Notes: generated from the sequence alone by a model not told the origin. A stretch of 64,000 nt of DNA from JACCTH01 sp963761985 (GCA_963761985.1 CAVXIT010000013.1:1-64000), one strand, 5' to 3'. Positions 25,101 through 34,878 are shown, counted from the first letter of the stretch. A program made the numbers and translations.

Positions 25101-25919
25101 GTGTCGCAGGGCAAAATCAGAATCGGACTTTCAGGGTGGTCCTATCGTCATTGGCGGGGTGACTTCTACCCTGCCGGTTTGCCGGCCAGAGCTGAACTCG
25201 ACTTCGCGCTCACCCAGTTCTCGACTCTCGAGCTAAACCGAACCTTCTATTCGTTGGTGACCCCCACCGCCTACCGACGCTGGTACACGACCTCTCCGGC
25301 CGACTTCTGCTGGGCGGTCAAAGGCAGCCGGTTCATCACCCACAACAAGAAGCTTTCGCAGGTCGAGGGTCCGCTGGCCAACTTTCTCGCCTCGGGGGTG
25401 CTCGAACTCCGCGAGAAGCTCGGTCCGATCCTCTGGCAGCTCAACTCGAGTTGGCGACCCAACGTCGAACGCCTGGACCACTTTCTCGGCCTGCTCCCCG
25501 CCGATACCAAAGAGGCGGCAGCCCTTGCCAGCGAGAACACCATGCCCGAGCGGGATACGAGCACCGAGACCGACTACCAAGGACCGATCCGCCATGTCCT
25601 CGAGATTCGGCAGCCCGATTGGTTCACCCCTGAGGTTGCCGACATAGCGCGAACCCACCGAGTGGCGCTCGCCTTCTCGCATTCCTCCCGCTGGCCCTAC
25701 ACCGAGGAGATCACCACCGACTTCCTCTATCTACGTTTGCACGGCCCCCGCCAGCTCTACGCCAGCGCCTACAACGCCGCCGAGATGGACGAGTGGGCGC
25801 GCCGGATCACAGCGTGGGCCGGCGGACGGCGTGACGTCTACGTGTACTTCGACAATGACGGTGCCGGCTACGCACCCCGCCAAGCGCTGCGGCTAATGGA
25901 GCTAGTGGGGCAGCGATGA
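25101..25919 (+). CDS. DUF72 family protein (YecE-like TIM barrel)
   Basis: 272 residues from GTG 25101. The DUF72 signature is clear: IGLSGWSYRHWRGDFYP, FSTLELNRTFYSLVTPTAYR, FCWAVKGSRFITHNKKL, a central HVLEIRQPDWF and the C-terminal DVYVYFDNDGAGYAP. Function of the family is unknown. It is directly followed by gluconokinase, whose GTG begins right after its stop. Confidence 0.9.
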   Translation: MSQGKIRIGLSGWSYRHWRGDFYPAGLPARAELDFALTQFSTLELNRTFYSLVTPTAYRRWYTTSPADFCWAVKGSRFITHNKKLSQVEGPLANFLASGVLELREKLGPILWQLNSSWRPNVERLDHFLGLLPADTKEAAALASENTMPERDTSTETDYQGPIRHVLEIRQPDWFTPEVADIARTHRVALAFSHSSRWPYTEEITTDFLYLRLHGPRQLYASAYNAAEMDEWARRITAWAGGRRDVYVYFDNDGAGYAPRQALRLMELVGQR

Positions 25920-26453
25920 GTGTCCACGGTCGTAGTCATGGGCGTTTCCGGCGCTGGCAAGACGACGATCGGAACCCGACTCGCACGCCGCCTTGAAGTC
26001 GACTTCCTCGAAGGCGATTCCTTACATCCGGCGGAGAACATCGAGAAGATGCAGTCCGGTCGTCCCCTGACCGACCTGGACCGTGAACCCTGGCTGACCG
26101 CGATCGGGCAACGGGTGGCCGCCGAACCATCGCTCGTTGTTGCCTGCTCGGCTCTCAAGCGCAGCTACCGCGATTTCATTCGTCGCTCGGCGCCGACAGC
26201 GGTTTTCATCCATCTCGACGGCCCAAGATCGGTGATCGGGTCGCGACTGGCCGACCGGAGCGGTCACTTCATGCCTGCCGAACTCCTCGAATCTCAACTC
26301 AACACCTTGGAGCCGCTGGAAGCCGATGAGCCGGGGCTCACGGTCGAAGCGATCCGAAGCCCCGAAGAGGTGGTGACCGAAGTCGTCCGGCGCCTTGACG
26401 GAACTCAGGCTCCGCTGAGCGCCATCCCGGCCAAGGCGATGGCGAACAGGTAG
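25920..26453 (+). CDS. gntK: Gluconokinase
   Basis: 177 residues from GTG 25920. P-loop GVSGAGKTT (8-16), then DFLEGDSLHPAENIEKMQSG and ACSALKRSYRDFIR, all typical of GntK, and HFMPAELLESQLNTLE near the end. It phosphorylates gluconate to 6-phosphogluconate for the pentose phosphate route. The last 49 bp overlap the convergent membrane-protein gene. Confidence 0.9.
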   Translation: MSTVVVMGVSGAGKTTIGTRLARRLEVDFLEGDSLHPAENIEKMQSGRPLTDLDREPWLTAIGQRVAAEPSLVVACSALKRSYRDFIRRSAPTAVFIHLDGPRSVIGSRLADRSGHFMPAELLESQLNTLEPLEADEPGLTVEAIRSPEEVVTEVVRRLDGTQAPLSAIPAKAMANR

Positions 26454-26890
26454 GCCAGGATGTTGCCGTAGGTCGCCATCTTCGTTTGCAGGCCGGCCAT
26501 CTCGGTGGCCTGCTCCTGGGTAGGCGGACCACCCCCGGCCGCAATGACACCGCCAAGGTTTTCTACTTTCTTGCCGGTCGGCCGCTGCAGCAGAACGCCA
26601 ATGAGGAGCGCGACGATGGCGGAGAGGGCACCGATAGCCAGCGCATAGCCCTGCCACCTCGCCATGGACGGCGGTCGCAAGGCCCAGAGCCAAATGCCGG
26701 CCAGGACATTTACAACTCCAGAGCCCACAAGAATCTCAGATAGTCGCCGCTTCAAAAGGGCTTGCATGAATGGACCCGAAGCCGGGCCGACGGAACGGGC
26801 GGTGGGCACCACAAACCAGCCCATCAGCATTGCTGCCCCCGCCCAAAAACCACCAAAGACGATATGAACAAGACGGAGGATCGCAACCAT
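26405..26890 (-). CDS. Integral membrane protein of unknown function
   Basis: 161 residues with four hydrophobic segments (for example LVHIVFGGFWAGAAMLMGWF, ALAIGALSAIVALLIGVLLQ, GNILAYLFAIALAGMALSG). The N-terminal histidine-containing helix and overall size recall DUF2269-like predicted membrane proteins, but the match is loose. It begins 36 bp downstream of the repaired EamA stop, so may share its transcript. Confidence 0.65.
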   Translation of the reverse strand: MVAILRLVHIVFGGFWAGAAMLMGWFVVPTARSVGPASGPFMQALLKRRLSEILVGSGVVNVLAGIWLWALRPPSMARWQGYALAIGALSAIVALLIGVLLQRPTGKKVENLGGVIAAGGGPPTQEQATEMAGLQTKMATYGNILAYLFAIALAGMALSGA

Positions 26891-26926
26891 GTCCTGCTTT
26901 ATAGGTCGGATGAAATCGCCATGCCT

Positions 26927-27827
26927 CTAGTGCACGGGATCTTTCTTCCCGATCAATATGGCCAGGGAGCCGAGAATAAGACCCGCACCTAGCCATTCCT
27001 GACGGGTGAAAGTCTCGCCCAGCAGGATGAACCCGGCTCCGATGCCGAAGAAGGGGATCAGGTTGAGAAAGCTTCCGGCGGTTGAGGCAGATGGTATCGC
27101 GTAGGCCTATCAGGTAGAACCAAAAACCCGCGGCGTAATACAGAACTCCAGAGCCGACCGCGCTAGCCCAGGCGGTTCCTGAAATCTCGACAAACTGCAT
27201 CGGCGAAAGCCAGAGGGCGGAGACGCCCAGTACTGCAAGTGAGAAGCCGAAGGCAGCGAGTTGCTGGACGATCAGGCCAGGTAGGGCCGACGTGTTGACC
27301 AAGAGCCGCTTGGCAACGATGGTGTAAAAGGCGCATGCCAACACACCCGAGAGGGTGAGGGCGATACCTGCCAACGACCCTCGCCGATCAGCCTGAAGCG
27401 CAATGAGCAGGACGCCGCAGATCGCCCCGAACGAGCCAAGGACCATGTGATGTCCGACTCTCTCTTTGAGGACCAAGACCGCCAAGCCGAGTATCAGCAG
27501 TGGTTCCGTCGCCCAGAGGAGCACCGACATGCTTGCAGTTATTTGGGTGAGACCGATCAGGCCAAGGGTGTATGCGACACCCGGATTGAGCACTCCTAAC
27601 CAGGTCAGAGCCCGCCTCCCGACGGGTTGCAAAGGACGGGAGCGACCGAGGAGCAAGAGGGTTCCGAGGGTGACAAGGCTGACTCCCAGTTGAACTGGAA
27701 AGAGGACTAGCGGCGGGATTTCGTCGACAGCTCGCTTGCTGACCGCGGTCGCAAGCCCCCAAGCAGCTGCCGCACCTACTAGGAAAAGGGAAGATCGCCG
27801 GGGTATGAAATCAGAAAACACGAGCAA
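26927..27827 (-). CDS. EamA/DMT-family transporter (frameshifted)
   Basis: Ten-helix drug/metabolite transporter with two EamA repeats. The intact frame runs from 27827 through YYAAGFWFYLIGLRDT, then changes at about 27094-27101. The neighbouring frame continues perfectly as PSASTAGSFLNLIPFFGIGA ... GETFTRQEWLGAGLILGSLA and stops at TAG 26927-26929, giving normal family length (about 300 residues). Either a single-event mutation or a sequencing error. Substrate unknown (metabolite efflux or uptake). Confidence 0.78.
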
Positions 27828-27976
27828 CTCCTTTGATGTGAGCGAACGGATGGCCGAAATCGATTGGCCGGCCCTTCGCTATCGCAGGAGGCGTAGCCAG
27901 GCAGCCGTCGAAGTCGACGGGGGTGCCGGCTGAGGTTGCTTTTGGTCACTTCATCCAATTTGGCGATGAGCCTCTA

Positions 27977-28717
27977 CTAAGCCCGTTTCATGGCTCGAAT
28001 GATGACCGAATCCATGCCGGAGGTGGCTTCGTGGGTCTTGGTCAACGTGATGTCGTCAAACCCGGCGGCGACGAGGCCGTCCTGATACTCCTTGTAGGAG
28101 AGCGCTCCCGCGATGCAACCGACCCAGCTACCTCGTTCTGCTCGCTCGTCTGGAGTCAGAGCGTCGTCGGCAACGATGTCAGAAATCCCGATTCTCCCGC
28201 CGGGCTTTAGAACTCGATGCATCGAGGCGAAAACGGCTGCCTTGTCGACGGAGAGGTTGATCACGCAGTTCGAGATGATCACGTCAACTGCGGCCTCCGG
28301 GAGTGGGATGTCCTCGATGTATCCCTTGATGAACTCGACGTTTCGCGCCCCGGCCTCGCTCGCGTTTCCTCGTGCGATGTCCAGCATCTCGTCGGTCATG
28401 TCGAGTCCATACACGAACCCGGTCTCGCCAACCCGGCGAGCGGACAGCAACACGTCGATGCCGCCCCCAGAACCCAGGTCGAGCACGGTCTCTCCTTCGG
28501 CCAGATCGGCGACCGCGGTGGGATTTCCGCAGCCGAGACTGACCTCGGCCGCCGCCTTTGGTAGGAGATTCAGCTCGGATTGCGTATAGAGGCCGCCGGT
28601 GATATCGGTGGAGAGGCTTGCATCGCCACAACACGACGAATCGCAACAACCTCCGCCCTTGGCGGCGGCGGCGTAACGGTCGCGGACGTCCTCGCGGGTT
28701 ACAGACTGATCCACCAT
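27977..28717 (-). CDS. arsM: Arsenite S-adenosylmethionine methyltransferase
   Basis: 246 residues from ATG 28717 with an AAGGAGTTGAA ribosome binding site; a longer frame would cross the arsR operator and gene. SAM-binding motif VLDLGSGGGIDVLLSARRVG. Arsenic-binding cysteines are present in GGCCDSSCCGD, in ISNCVINLS and in SWVGCIAGALS. It methylates As(III) to methylated arsenicals. Divergent from arsR across a long palindrome, so it should be arsenite-induced. Confidence 0.93.
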   Translation of the reverse strand: MVDQSVTREDVRDRYAAAAKGGGCCDSSCCGDASLSTDITGGLYTQSELNLLPKAAAEVSLGCGNPTAVADLAEGETVLDLGSGGGIDVLLSARRVGETGFVYGLDMTDEMLDIARGNASEAGARNVEFIKGYIEDIPLPEAAVDVIISNCVINLSVDKAAVFASMHRVLKPGGRIGISDIVADDALTPDERAERGSWVGCIAGALSYKEYQDGLVAAGFDDITLTKTHEATSGMDSVIIRAMKRA

Positions 28718-28748
28718 TTCAACTCCTTGAATCGACAGCCATCGATAC

Positions 28749-28786
28749 GTTAACATCATATCGATGAATGTCGATATGATGCTAAC
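28749..28786. promoter_or_regulatory. 38-bp palindromic ArsR operator
   Basis: GTTAACATCATATCGA (28749-28764), 6-bp spacer TGAATG, then TCGATATGATGCTAAC (28771-28786). The arms match at 15 of 16 positions. It fills the divergent arsM/arsR region and ends 1 bp before the likely arsR start codon. ArsR dimers bind such sites; the unusual arm length may hold two dimers. Confidence 0.82.
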
Positions 28787-28787
28787 G

Positions 28788-29126
28788 ATGACAGAAGCCT
28801 GCTGCAGCACCGACTGCGAAGCGCCCCTTTCTACCGGGGCCGCCCAGGACCTAGCCGTGGTTTTCAAAGCTCTCTCGGATCCGGTGCGGTTGCGCCTCCT
28901 GAGCATGGTCGCCAGTTGTGACGACGGCGAGGTTTGTGCGTGTGACCTGATCGAACCGGTATCGCGGAGCCAGGCCACCGTCAGCCATCATCTTTCGGTC
29001 CTGCTCTCAGCCGGTCTCCTGATCAGGGAACAGCGCGGGAAGTGGGCTTGGTTCCGATTGGCGCCAGAACGTCGGGACCTGGTCCATCGTCTCCTCGAGC
29101 ACTCGTTGCCCGCATTGACCGCTTGA
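28788..29126 (+). CDS. arsR: ArsR-family arsenite-responsive repressor
   Basis: 112 residues from ATG 28788. In-frame ATGs at 28764, 28776 and 28779 lie within the operator and are less likely starts. The winged helix contains VCACDLIEPVSRSQATVSHH; the CACDL cysteine pair in the recognition region is the classical As(III) site, and further cysteines stand near the N-terminus (EACCSTDCEA). Represses arsM and arsRC. The stop overlaps the arsC start (TTGA). Confidence 0.92.
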   Translation: MTEACCSTDCEAPLSTGAAQDLAVVFKALSDPVRLRLLSMVASCDDGEVCACDLIEPVSRSQATVSHHLSVLLSAGLLIREQRGKWAWFRLAPERRDLVHRLLEHSLPALTA

Positions 29127-29527
29127 AACCCACCGTCCTCTTTCTCTGCACCCACAACGCCGGTCGTTCGCAGATGGCCGCCGCGTTCATGCGCCAAATC
29201 GGAAATGACGAGATCAACGTTCTTTCGGCTGGATCAGAACCCGCCTCCGCCGTCAACCCTGTAGTCGTTGCGGCAATGCACGAGGTGGGCCTCGACATCG
29301 GGACCGAAACTCCACACGCCTGGACAGACCAGAACTTTCAGGACGCCGATGTGATCGTGACGATGGGTTGCGGCGACAGCTGTCCATTTGTTGCCGGCAA
29401 GCGATACGTCGAGTGGTCACTCGATGACCCTGCAGGCAGAGACCTTGCTGCTGTCCGGAGAATTCGCAACGACGTCGAGGTCCTCGTGACGTCTCTCCGG
29501 AACGAACTCTTAGGCAAGGGCAGTTAA
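29123..29527 (+). CDS. arsC: Arsenate reductase, low-molecular-weight phosphatase type
   Basis: 134 residues if TTG 29123 (overlapping the arsR stop) is the start. P-loop LFLCTHNAGRSQMA carries the catalytic cysteine and arginine; later VTMGCGDSCPF supplies further cysteines and EWSLDDPAG the aspartate. It reduces arsenate to arsenite with a thiol cofactor (mycothiol or thioredoxin). Co-transcribed with arsR; no arsenite efflux gene follows, so ArsM is the visible detoxification outlet. Confidence 0.92.
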   Translation: MKPTVLFLCTHNAGRSQMAAAFMRQIGNDEINVLSAGSEPASAVNPVVVAAMHEVGLDIGTETPHAWTDQNFQDADVIVTMGCGDSCPFVAGKRYVEWSLDDPAGRDLAAVRRIRNDVEVLVTSLRNELLGKGS

Positions 29528-29610
29528 GAACGCGTTTCAGAGGAGCCTTTCGCTGTTAAGAAGCCGTCAGGCCACGGATTCGTCGGTGGCGACACGCCTA
29601 GAACAATCGT

Positions 29611-29787
29611 ATGGCTGCGATCAAGGAAGTCCCTCGCTATGTGGTTGTCGACGACCTACCGGTCAGAGGGGCCCATCGACGCAAGGAAGACTTCGAGCCG
29701 CTGATGGCGTTGCTCGGAATTTTCTACGGGTGGGTCTTCGCCGGCGCTGCGGCCGTCGTGGCGCTGCTGATCATCGTCATCAACTAG
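29611..29787 (+). CDS. Small single-span membrane protein
   Basis: 58 residues from ATG 29611: a charged N-terminal part (PRYVVVDDLPVRGAHRRKED) then one hydrophobic helix (YGWVFAGAAAVVALLIIVI) to the stop. Codon use looks coding and the helix is clear. It ends 8 bp inside the 3' end of the convergent permease. Function unknown; it could be a small partner of that transporter, but this is only by position. Confidence 0.6.
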   Translation: MAAIKEVPRYVVVDDLPVRGAHRRKEDFEPLMALLGIFYGWVFAGAAAVVALLIIVIN

Positions 29788-32108
29788 TCCGCTCGGCGAA
29801 CTCTTCGTGCGGCCGAGAGATCGGGTCATGACCGGCCAAATGGAAAGGGACGCTGGTCACAGCCACGTCGGGCTCAGCGGCGAACACGCGCTTGATCCCT
29901 AACCCGGTTTGGTTGTGGAGAAGCTGGGACAGCCTGCCCGGGACAATGAATTCCGGAAGCACCACGTTGACCAACGTGCCATGGCCTTCGTCACGACGTC
30001 GGCGTCGCACGTATCGCACGAGCGGTCGCGTGATACCACGGAAAGGGCTTTCGATGATCTCGAGCTCCGGGGCCAGATCGAGGCGTCGCCAAGCGGCCTG
30101 AACTCGCTCGCGCTGGGCTTCGTCTACGTCGATAAATACGCAACGGAGGCTTTGCGGCTTGAGTTGCTTGGCATAGGCGAGTGCTTCGAGCGTGGGACGG
30201 GTGACCTCGCTGACCGCCACCACGACGGCGTGCCTCGTGATCGTGGTCTGATTGCGCATTGCGCCGGGCTTGGCCGTTGACCACTGTGAGATCGGTCACC
30301 GCCACATTGGGCTCGAAGAGGAGCAAGGCCTTGAGAATGAGACTGTGGGGATGAGTGAAGATGCTCCGGAGCCGGCGCGTTCGGAATCTCTCGGCAATAA
30401 CCACGGTGACCCGGGCGCCGGGATGCGCATCGCGCTCCTGACGGATGTACTTGCGAAGCCTCCGCACGATCGGGTCTCGGTCCGGCTGCAGTAACACAAG
30501 AGGGTGCTGGGGGTAGAGCCGGCTCCAGCTGTGGAGCAGGTCGTCATTCTCCTTGCGTTCCACCGCGTGGACGACACTGACGCTTTCGGGATTCACCAGA
30601 GCGGCATAGCGCAGCGCCCGATCGGTGGCCGAGTCGGTGTGAGCGGCGAGAACGATGATCCGGTTGCGCCGATAAACCTCACCGAGGGGCACCGCGCCCA
30701 ACTGGGCGGCCACCGTCAGGTAATGACGACGGATCGCCAGCATCAGGGCCACCAGGAGAGGGGCGGCGACGAGCACGATCCACGCTCCGTGGGCGAACTT
30801 GACCACCGCCACGATCACCAGGACGATCGCTGTCGTCACTGCGCCAATCGCATTGAACGCGACTGACCGCATCCACCCTCGCTCTCGAGTGCGAAGCCAC
30901 CGCCGCACCATGCCGAGTTGGCTGAGAGTGAAGCTGGTGAAGACTCCCACGACGTAGAGCTGGATGAGTCTCGACACCTGGGCGTCGAACGCAATCAGCA
31001 GAAGCACGGCGAGCATGGCGAGGACAAAGACGCCATTCGAAAACACCAGTCGATCTCCGCGATTGCGAAGCTGACGCGGCATCAGCCGATGCGAACTGAG
31101 GATGGCCGAGAGACGTGGGAAGTCCTGATAGGCAGTGTTGGCGGCCAAGAACAGAACGCCCGCGGTGACCACCTGCAGAATCCAGAAGCCGACCCCTCCT
31201 GAAAACGCCGCCCGGCCGATTTGTGAAATCACGGTGCCGTATTGATCGGCCAGATCCTCCGAGATGCGGACTTCGAAGGCTCGGGCCAGAGTGGATATTC
31301 CCAGGAACATCGTGATCGAGATCACCCCCATGGCACCCAGCGTCACCGCCGCGTTGCGACTCTTGGGTTCCTTGAAGGCGGGAACGCCGTTGGCGACGGC
31401 TTCGACTCCGGTGAGCGCGGTTGAACCTGAAGCGAAGGCGCGGAGAATCAGAAAGAGCGATATCCCGGCGAGTTCGGGCTCCAGCGAAGCTCCTGCGGAG
31501 ACCGCCCGGGGGCAGTCGCCGTCGGCGCACTGCACAAAACCGACAACAAGCATCGTGAAGACGGTCGCCACGAATGCATAGGTCGGCAGAGCGAATGCTC
31601 GCGATGCTTCCTTGGTGCCTCGAAGGTTGACCACCGTGAGAAGGACAACGCTGGCGACCGCTAGCTCAACCCGCCAAGGGAGGAGCGACGGAAGTGCCGA
31701 GGTGACGGCGGCTACTCCTGCCGCCGACGATACGGCCACCGTGAGCACGTAGTCGATCAAAAGTGCAGCGGCGGCCACGACCCCGGGACCGATGCCGAGG
31801 TTCTCGAGAGCAACGATGAACGCTCCTCCACCGCCTGGGTAGGCCCGGATTGTTTGTTGATAGGAAACGACAACGATCGCGAGCAGCGTGGCGACGGCCA
31901 GGCTGACCGGCGTCAAGAGAAACAACGCCCCACTGCCGGCCAGGGCGAGCACCAGCATCGCTTCCTCGGAGGCGTACGCGACCGAAGAGAGCGGATCGGA
32001 GGCAAAGACCGGGAGGGCCAACCTCTTGGGAAGGAGCTGATCGCCTTCTGCGTCTGAAGCAAGCGGGCGGCCGATAACGCGCCGTTTGAAGCCTGTCCAA
32101 GTGGTCAT
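29780..32108 (-). CDS. KimA-like APC-superfamily permease with C-terminal USP-like domain (frameshifted)
   Basis: N-terminal ~480 residues form an APC permease with about twelve helices (VFASDPLSSVAYASEEAML, YQQTIRAYPGGGGAFIVALE, GSTALTGVEAVANGVPAFKE). These three blocks are strongly like potassium importer KimA/YdaO. A cytoplasmic USP-like domain follows. The frame breaks at about 30270-30280; the neighbouring frame continues as KPGAMRNQTTITRHAVVVAV to a stop at 29780. It is divergent from a KdpD/KdpE-like pair, which fits potassium uptake. An amino-acid substrate remains possible. Confidence 0.82.
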
Positions 32109-32220
32109 CGATGTCTCCAGCGCGCGCGGGTCAGGACCGAAGAGATCCCAGCCGGGAACGACTGCTGCGGTGATGCCTCACTGCACCTTGCTACACCTCG
32201 ACCCGCAACCAGATCGCGAT

Positions 32221-32258
32221 CTTGACGCTTTCTTAACGGACCCGGTCTTTTCCTGACG
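32221..32258. promoter_or_regulatory. Direct-repeat array, candidate KdpE binding site
   Basis: Three heptamers with TRACG cores: CTTGACG at 32221, CTTAACG at 32232 and CCTGACG at 32252, spaced 11 and 20 bp, that is about one and two helical turns. OmpR/KdpE-type regulators bind such direct repeats. It lies in the 176-bp divergent region between permease and histidine kinase. The rest of that region shows no clear riboswitch. Confidence 0.45.
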
Positions 32259-32284
32259 CGATTCGCCAGATGTAGCTTCCTTGT

Positions 32285-33733
32285 ATGGATCCACGTGTGC
32301 GCAAATTGTCCGGCTCCTTAGGAATATTGAGCCGCGAGCGGCGCCTCCTCGCCTGGGCGGTGGCAATTCTCGGTCTGCCCGCCCTGACCTGGCTCCTCAC
32401 TGCCGTATCAAACCGGCTCGGGTTGCACAACGTCCTCCTCTTGTACCTGTTGACAGCAGTGACCGTGGGGGCCATCGGCGGAGCCCTCCCTGCCCTCGTC
32501 ACGGCGGTTGCCGGCTTCCTGCTCGCCAACTGGTTCTTCACCGAGCCGGTGGGGACCTTGATGGTGGCCGACCCCGACCATCTGGTGTCGATCTTCGTCT
32601 TCCTCGTCGTTGCGCTGGCTGTGGGGCTGTTGGTCGGACTTTCCACCCGGCGAAGCGCCGAAGCCCACCTGGCCCGAGCACACGCCGAAGCGCTGGCAAG
32701 TGTGGCCTCGCAAAGACCGGTCCTGGCCGCAGAGGGAGAGGGTCTGCTGAGCCCGCTGGTCGAAGTCTTCTCCTTGACTGCTGCCAGTGTGCTCCGGCGG
32801 GAGGGAACCGGTTGGGCCACTCTGGCCTGGGCCGGGGAGCGCGAGATCAAAGTCCCCAGAGATGGATCTGAAGTGATCGAGCTCACGGACGAAACGTCGC
32901 TGATACTGCTCGGAGGAAGACTTTCCGGCGACGACCGGGTGGTGCTGCGGGCGTTCGCGAACCAAATCGTCCTCGCGGCGGAACGCGAGGAGCTCGAACG
33001 CGAGGCTCAGGCCGCCGAAGCAATGGTGGCTACGGACCGCCTTCGCAACGCCCTCCTCGACACGGTGTCCCACGACCTCCGAACCCCTTTGGCGACGATC
33101 AAGGCTTCCCTTACGAGCCTCCTCGAAACCGGAGTCGAATGGACACCGAGCGAAACGCAGCTCTTCTTGCGCGAGGCAATCGATCAGGCCGAGCGACTCA
33201 ACCGGATGGTGGGACGCCTGCTTGATGCCAGCCGTCTCCAGGTCGGGGCCATGCATGTCTTCTTCCGAGCGGTTGGACTCGACGAGATCGTTTCCGCTGC
33301 GTCCTCGAGCCTGGGCGCCGCTTCCGGCCGGGTGGTGGTCGACATCTCCGACTCCCTTCCCCAGATCGAAACAGATCCGGACCTCCTAGAAAGGGTCGTG
33401 GCCAACCTGATCGAGAACGCCTTGGCGTGGTCTCCCCCGGACAGGCCAGTGCAGGTCAGCGCCAGCGCGGCTGATGGCCGTGTGCGTCTGCGGATCAGCG
33501 ACCGTGGACCCGGAATCCCTGACGGGTTTCGCGATCTCGTGTTCGAGCCATTTCACCGTCTTGGCCAGGCGGGCCGAAACGAAGGAGTTGGGTTGGGGCT
33601 GGCAGTCTCCCGGGGATTGCTGGATGCGATGGGCCGGACCTTGACCATCGAAGACACCCCCGGCGGCGGGACGACGATGGTGATCGAGTTGAAGGCCGCC
33701 GCGCTCAAGGAAAACCCGGTCGGCCTTGGCTGA
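32285..33733 (+). CDS. KdpD-like sensor histidine kinase (short form)
   Basis: 482 residues. Four transmembrane helices of the KdpD DUF4118 type (LLYLLTAVTVGAIGGALPAL, ANWFFTEPVGTL), a GAF-like linker, then HisKA with the phosphorylated histidine in LLDTVSHDLRTPLATIKASL and an HATPase with NLIENAL, DRGPGIPDG and GLGLAVS. It lacks the N-terminal KdpD cytoplasmic domain, unlike full KdpD. Overlaps the response regulator by 8 bp. Confidence 0.9.
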   Translation: MDPRVRKLSGSLGILSRERRLLAWAVAILGLPALTWLLTAVSNRLGLHNVLLLYLLTAVTVGAIGGALPALVTAVAGFLLANWFFTEPVGTLMVADPDHLVSIFVFLVVALAVGLLVGLSTRRSAEAHLARAHAEALASVASQRPVLAAEGEGLLSPLVEVFSLTAASVLRREGTGWATLAWAGEREIKVPRDGSEVIELTDETSLILLGGRLSGDDRVVLRAFANQIVLAAEREELEREAQAAEAMVATDRLRNALLDTVSHDLRTPLATIKASLTSLLETGVEWTPSETQLFLREAIDQAERLNRMVGRLLDASRLQVGAMHVFFRAVGLDEIVSAASSSLGAASGRVVVDISDSLPQIETDPDLLERVVANLIENALAWSPPDRPVQVSASAADGRVRLRISDRGPGIPDGFRDLVFEPFHRLGQAGRNEGVGLGLAVSRGLLDAMGRTLTIEDTPGGGTTMVIELKAAALKENPVGLG

Positions 33734-34418
33734 ACAACTGCGTGTTCTCGTTGTGGACGATGAACCGGCGATTGTGCGCGCTCTAGGGATCAATCTGAAG
33801 GCCCTCGGCTACCAGATCGACTCGGCAGAAACGGGTGAGGATGCCCTGCGCAAGGCTGCCGACCACCGACCCGACGCGGTGATTCTGGATCTGGGTCTGC
33901 CTGGAATCGATGGAGTCGAAGTGATCCGGGGACTCCGCGGTTGGACCAACGTCCCGATCATCGTGCTCTCGGTGAGGGATGCCGAGCGACAGAAAATCCT
34001 GGCCCTCGATGCCGGAGCAGACGACTACGTCACCAAACCATTCGGCATGGGTGAACTGCTCGCCCGGCTGCGAGCTGCCTTGCGAAGAGAGGTAGATGTC
34101 GAAACCGAGTCGCCGATCATCGTCACGCCTGACTTCACCATCGATCTAACCGCCAAACGCGTGCTGAAAGGCGGCGCCGAGATCAAGCTCACCCCGACGG
34201 AGTGGGGAGTCGTCGAGGTTCTCGTGCGGCACCAGGGAAAGCTCGTGACCCAGACCCAACTCCTCAAGGAGGTGTGGGGGCCGCAATACGAAGAGGAGAC
34301 GAACTACCTCCGGGTCTTCATCGCGCAGGTACGGCGCAAGCTCGAGCCGCAGCCAAGCCAGCCTCGCTATTTCCTCACCGAGCCCGGCATGGGCTATCGG
34401 TTCGAGATCCCAGCCTGA
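33726..34418 (+). CDS. kdpE: KdpE-like OmpR-family response regulator
   Basis: 230 residues from TTG 33726, which overlaps the kinase stop. Receiver domain with acidic pocket DDE (residues 11-13), phosphoacceptor in VILDLGLPGIDG, and K in YVTKPFGMGEL. The C-terminal winged helix ends PRYFLTEPGMGYRFE, the usual KdpE ending. With the kinase it forms a pair that probably controls the adjacent permease. Confidence 0.92.
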   Translation: MAEQLRVLVVDDEPAIVRALGINLKALGYQIDSAETGEDALRKAADHRPDAVILDLGLPGIDGVEVIRGLRGWTNVPIIVLSVRDAERQKILALDAGADDYVTKPFGMGELLARLRAALRREVDVETESPIIVTPDFTIDLTAKRVLKGGAEIKLTPTEWGVVEVLVRHQGKLVTQTQLLKEVWGPQYEEETNYLRVFIAQVRRKLEPQPSQPRYFLTEPGMGYRFEIPA

Positions 34419-34461
34419 CTTGGCGCGCTCTGGTCGCGCTAACTCCAGATACCACCGGTGA

Positions 34462-34850
34462 CAAAGATCAACAGAAACACTCGGTTCCTGGACCGGGAAG
34501 GGCGAGGCAGGGCAAACAATCCAAATCAAGATGGGCTTTGAGGAGGGAACCACGCCTGTACCGGCGGTAATCGAAGTTTGCGAGCCGCCTCGGCGACTGC
34601 GCGTCTCGACAATCGGCGATCACGGCTCCTGGCTCCTCGAACTGGAACTGAGCGAGTCCGACGGGACGACCGAGCTGCGCTTCACACACCACCTCGAGGA
34701 GGGGATTGACGTCGGAAGCGTCGGGCCGGGTTGGGAGTACTACCTCGACAACCTCGTCGCGGCGGAGGCCGGGCGACCCGCTCCCCGACTTCAATGACTA
34801 CTACCCCGCGCAGCAAGACCACTTCCTGCGTTTCGAAACGAGTCCTAGTC
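34462..34850 (+). pseudogene. SRPBCC (AHSA1/START-like) gene remnant
   Basis: An open frame after TGA 34459-34461 reads TLGSWTG ... GQTIQIKMGFEEG, then VCEPPRRLRVSTIGDHGSW, FTHHLEEG and GWEYYLDNLVAAEAG. The frame shifts by one base near 34771-34775 and continues DPLPDFNDYYPAQQDHF, the usual family ending. The first ~45 residues of the domain are missing and no start is visible. Remnant or badly sequenced gene; ligand unknown. Confidence 0.6.
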
Positions 34851-34878
34851 GAATCGCCGCCTCGGGCCATACGAATGT

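Noticed and set aside
27736..27933. A 65-residue open frame on the plus strand between eamA and arsM
   Set aside because: It starts antisense to eamA, has no ribosome binding site and no recognisable composition; the 149-bp gap holds nothing I can support.
32109..32284. A c-di-AMP (ydaO) riboswitch before the KimA-like permease
   Set aside because: I looked for the conserved ydaO core on the minus strand and did not find it; only direct repeats are visible. An Infernal search would settle it.
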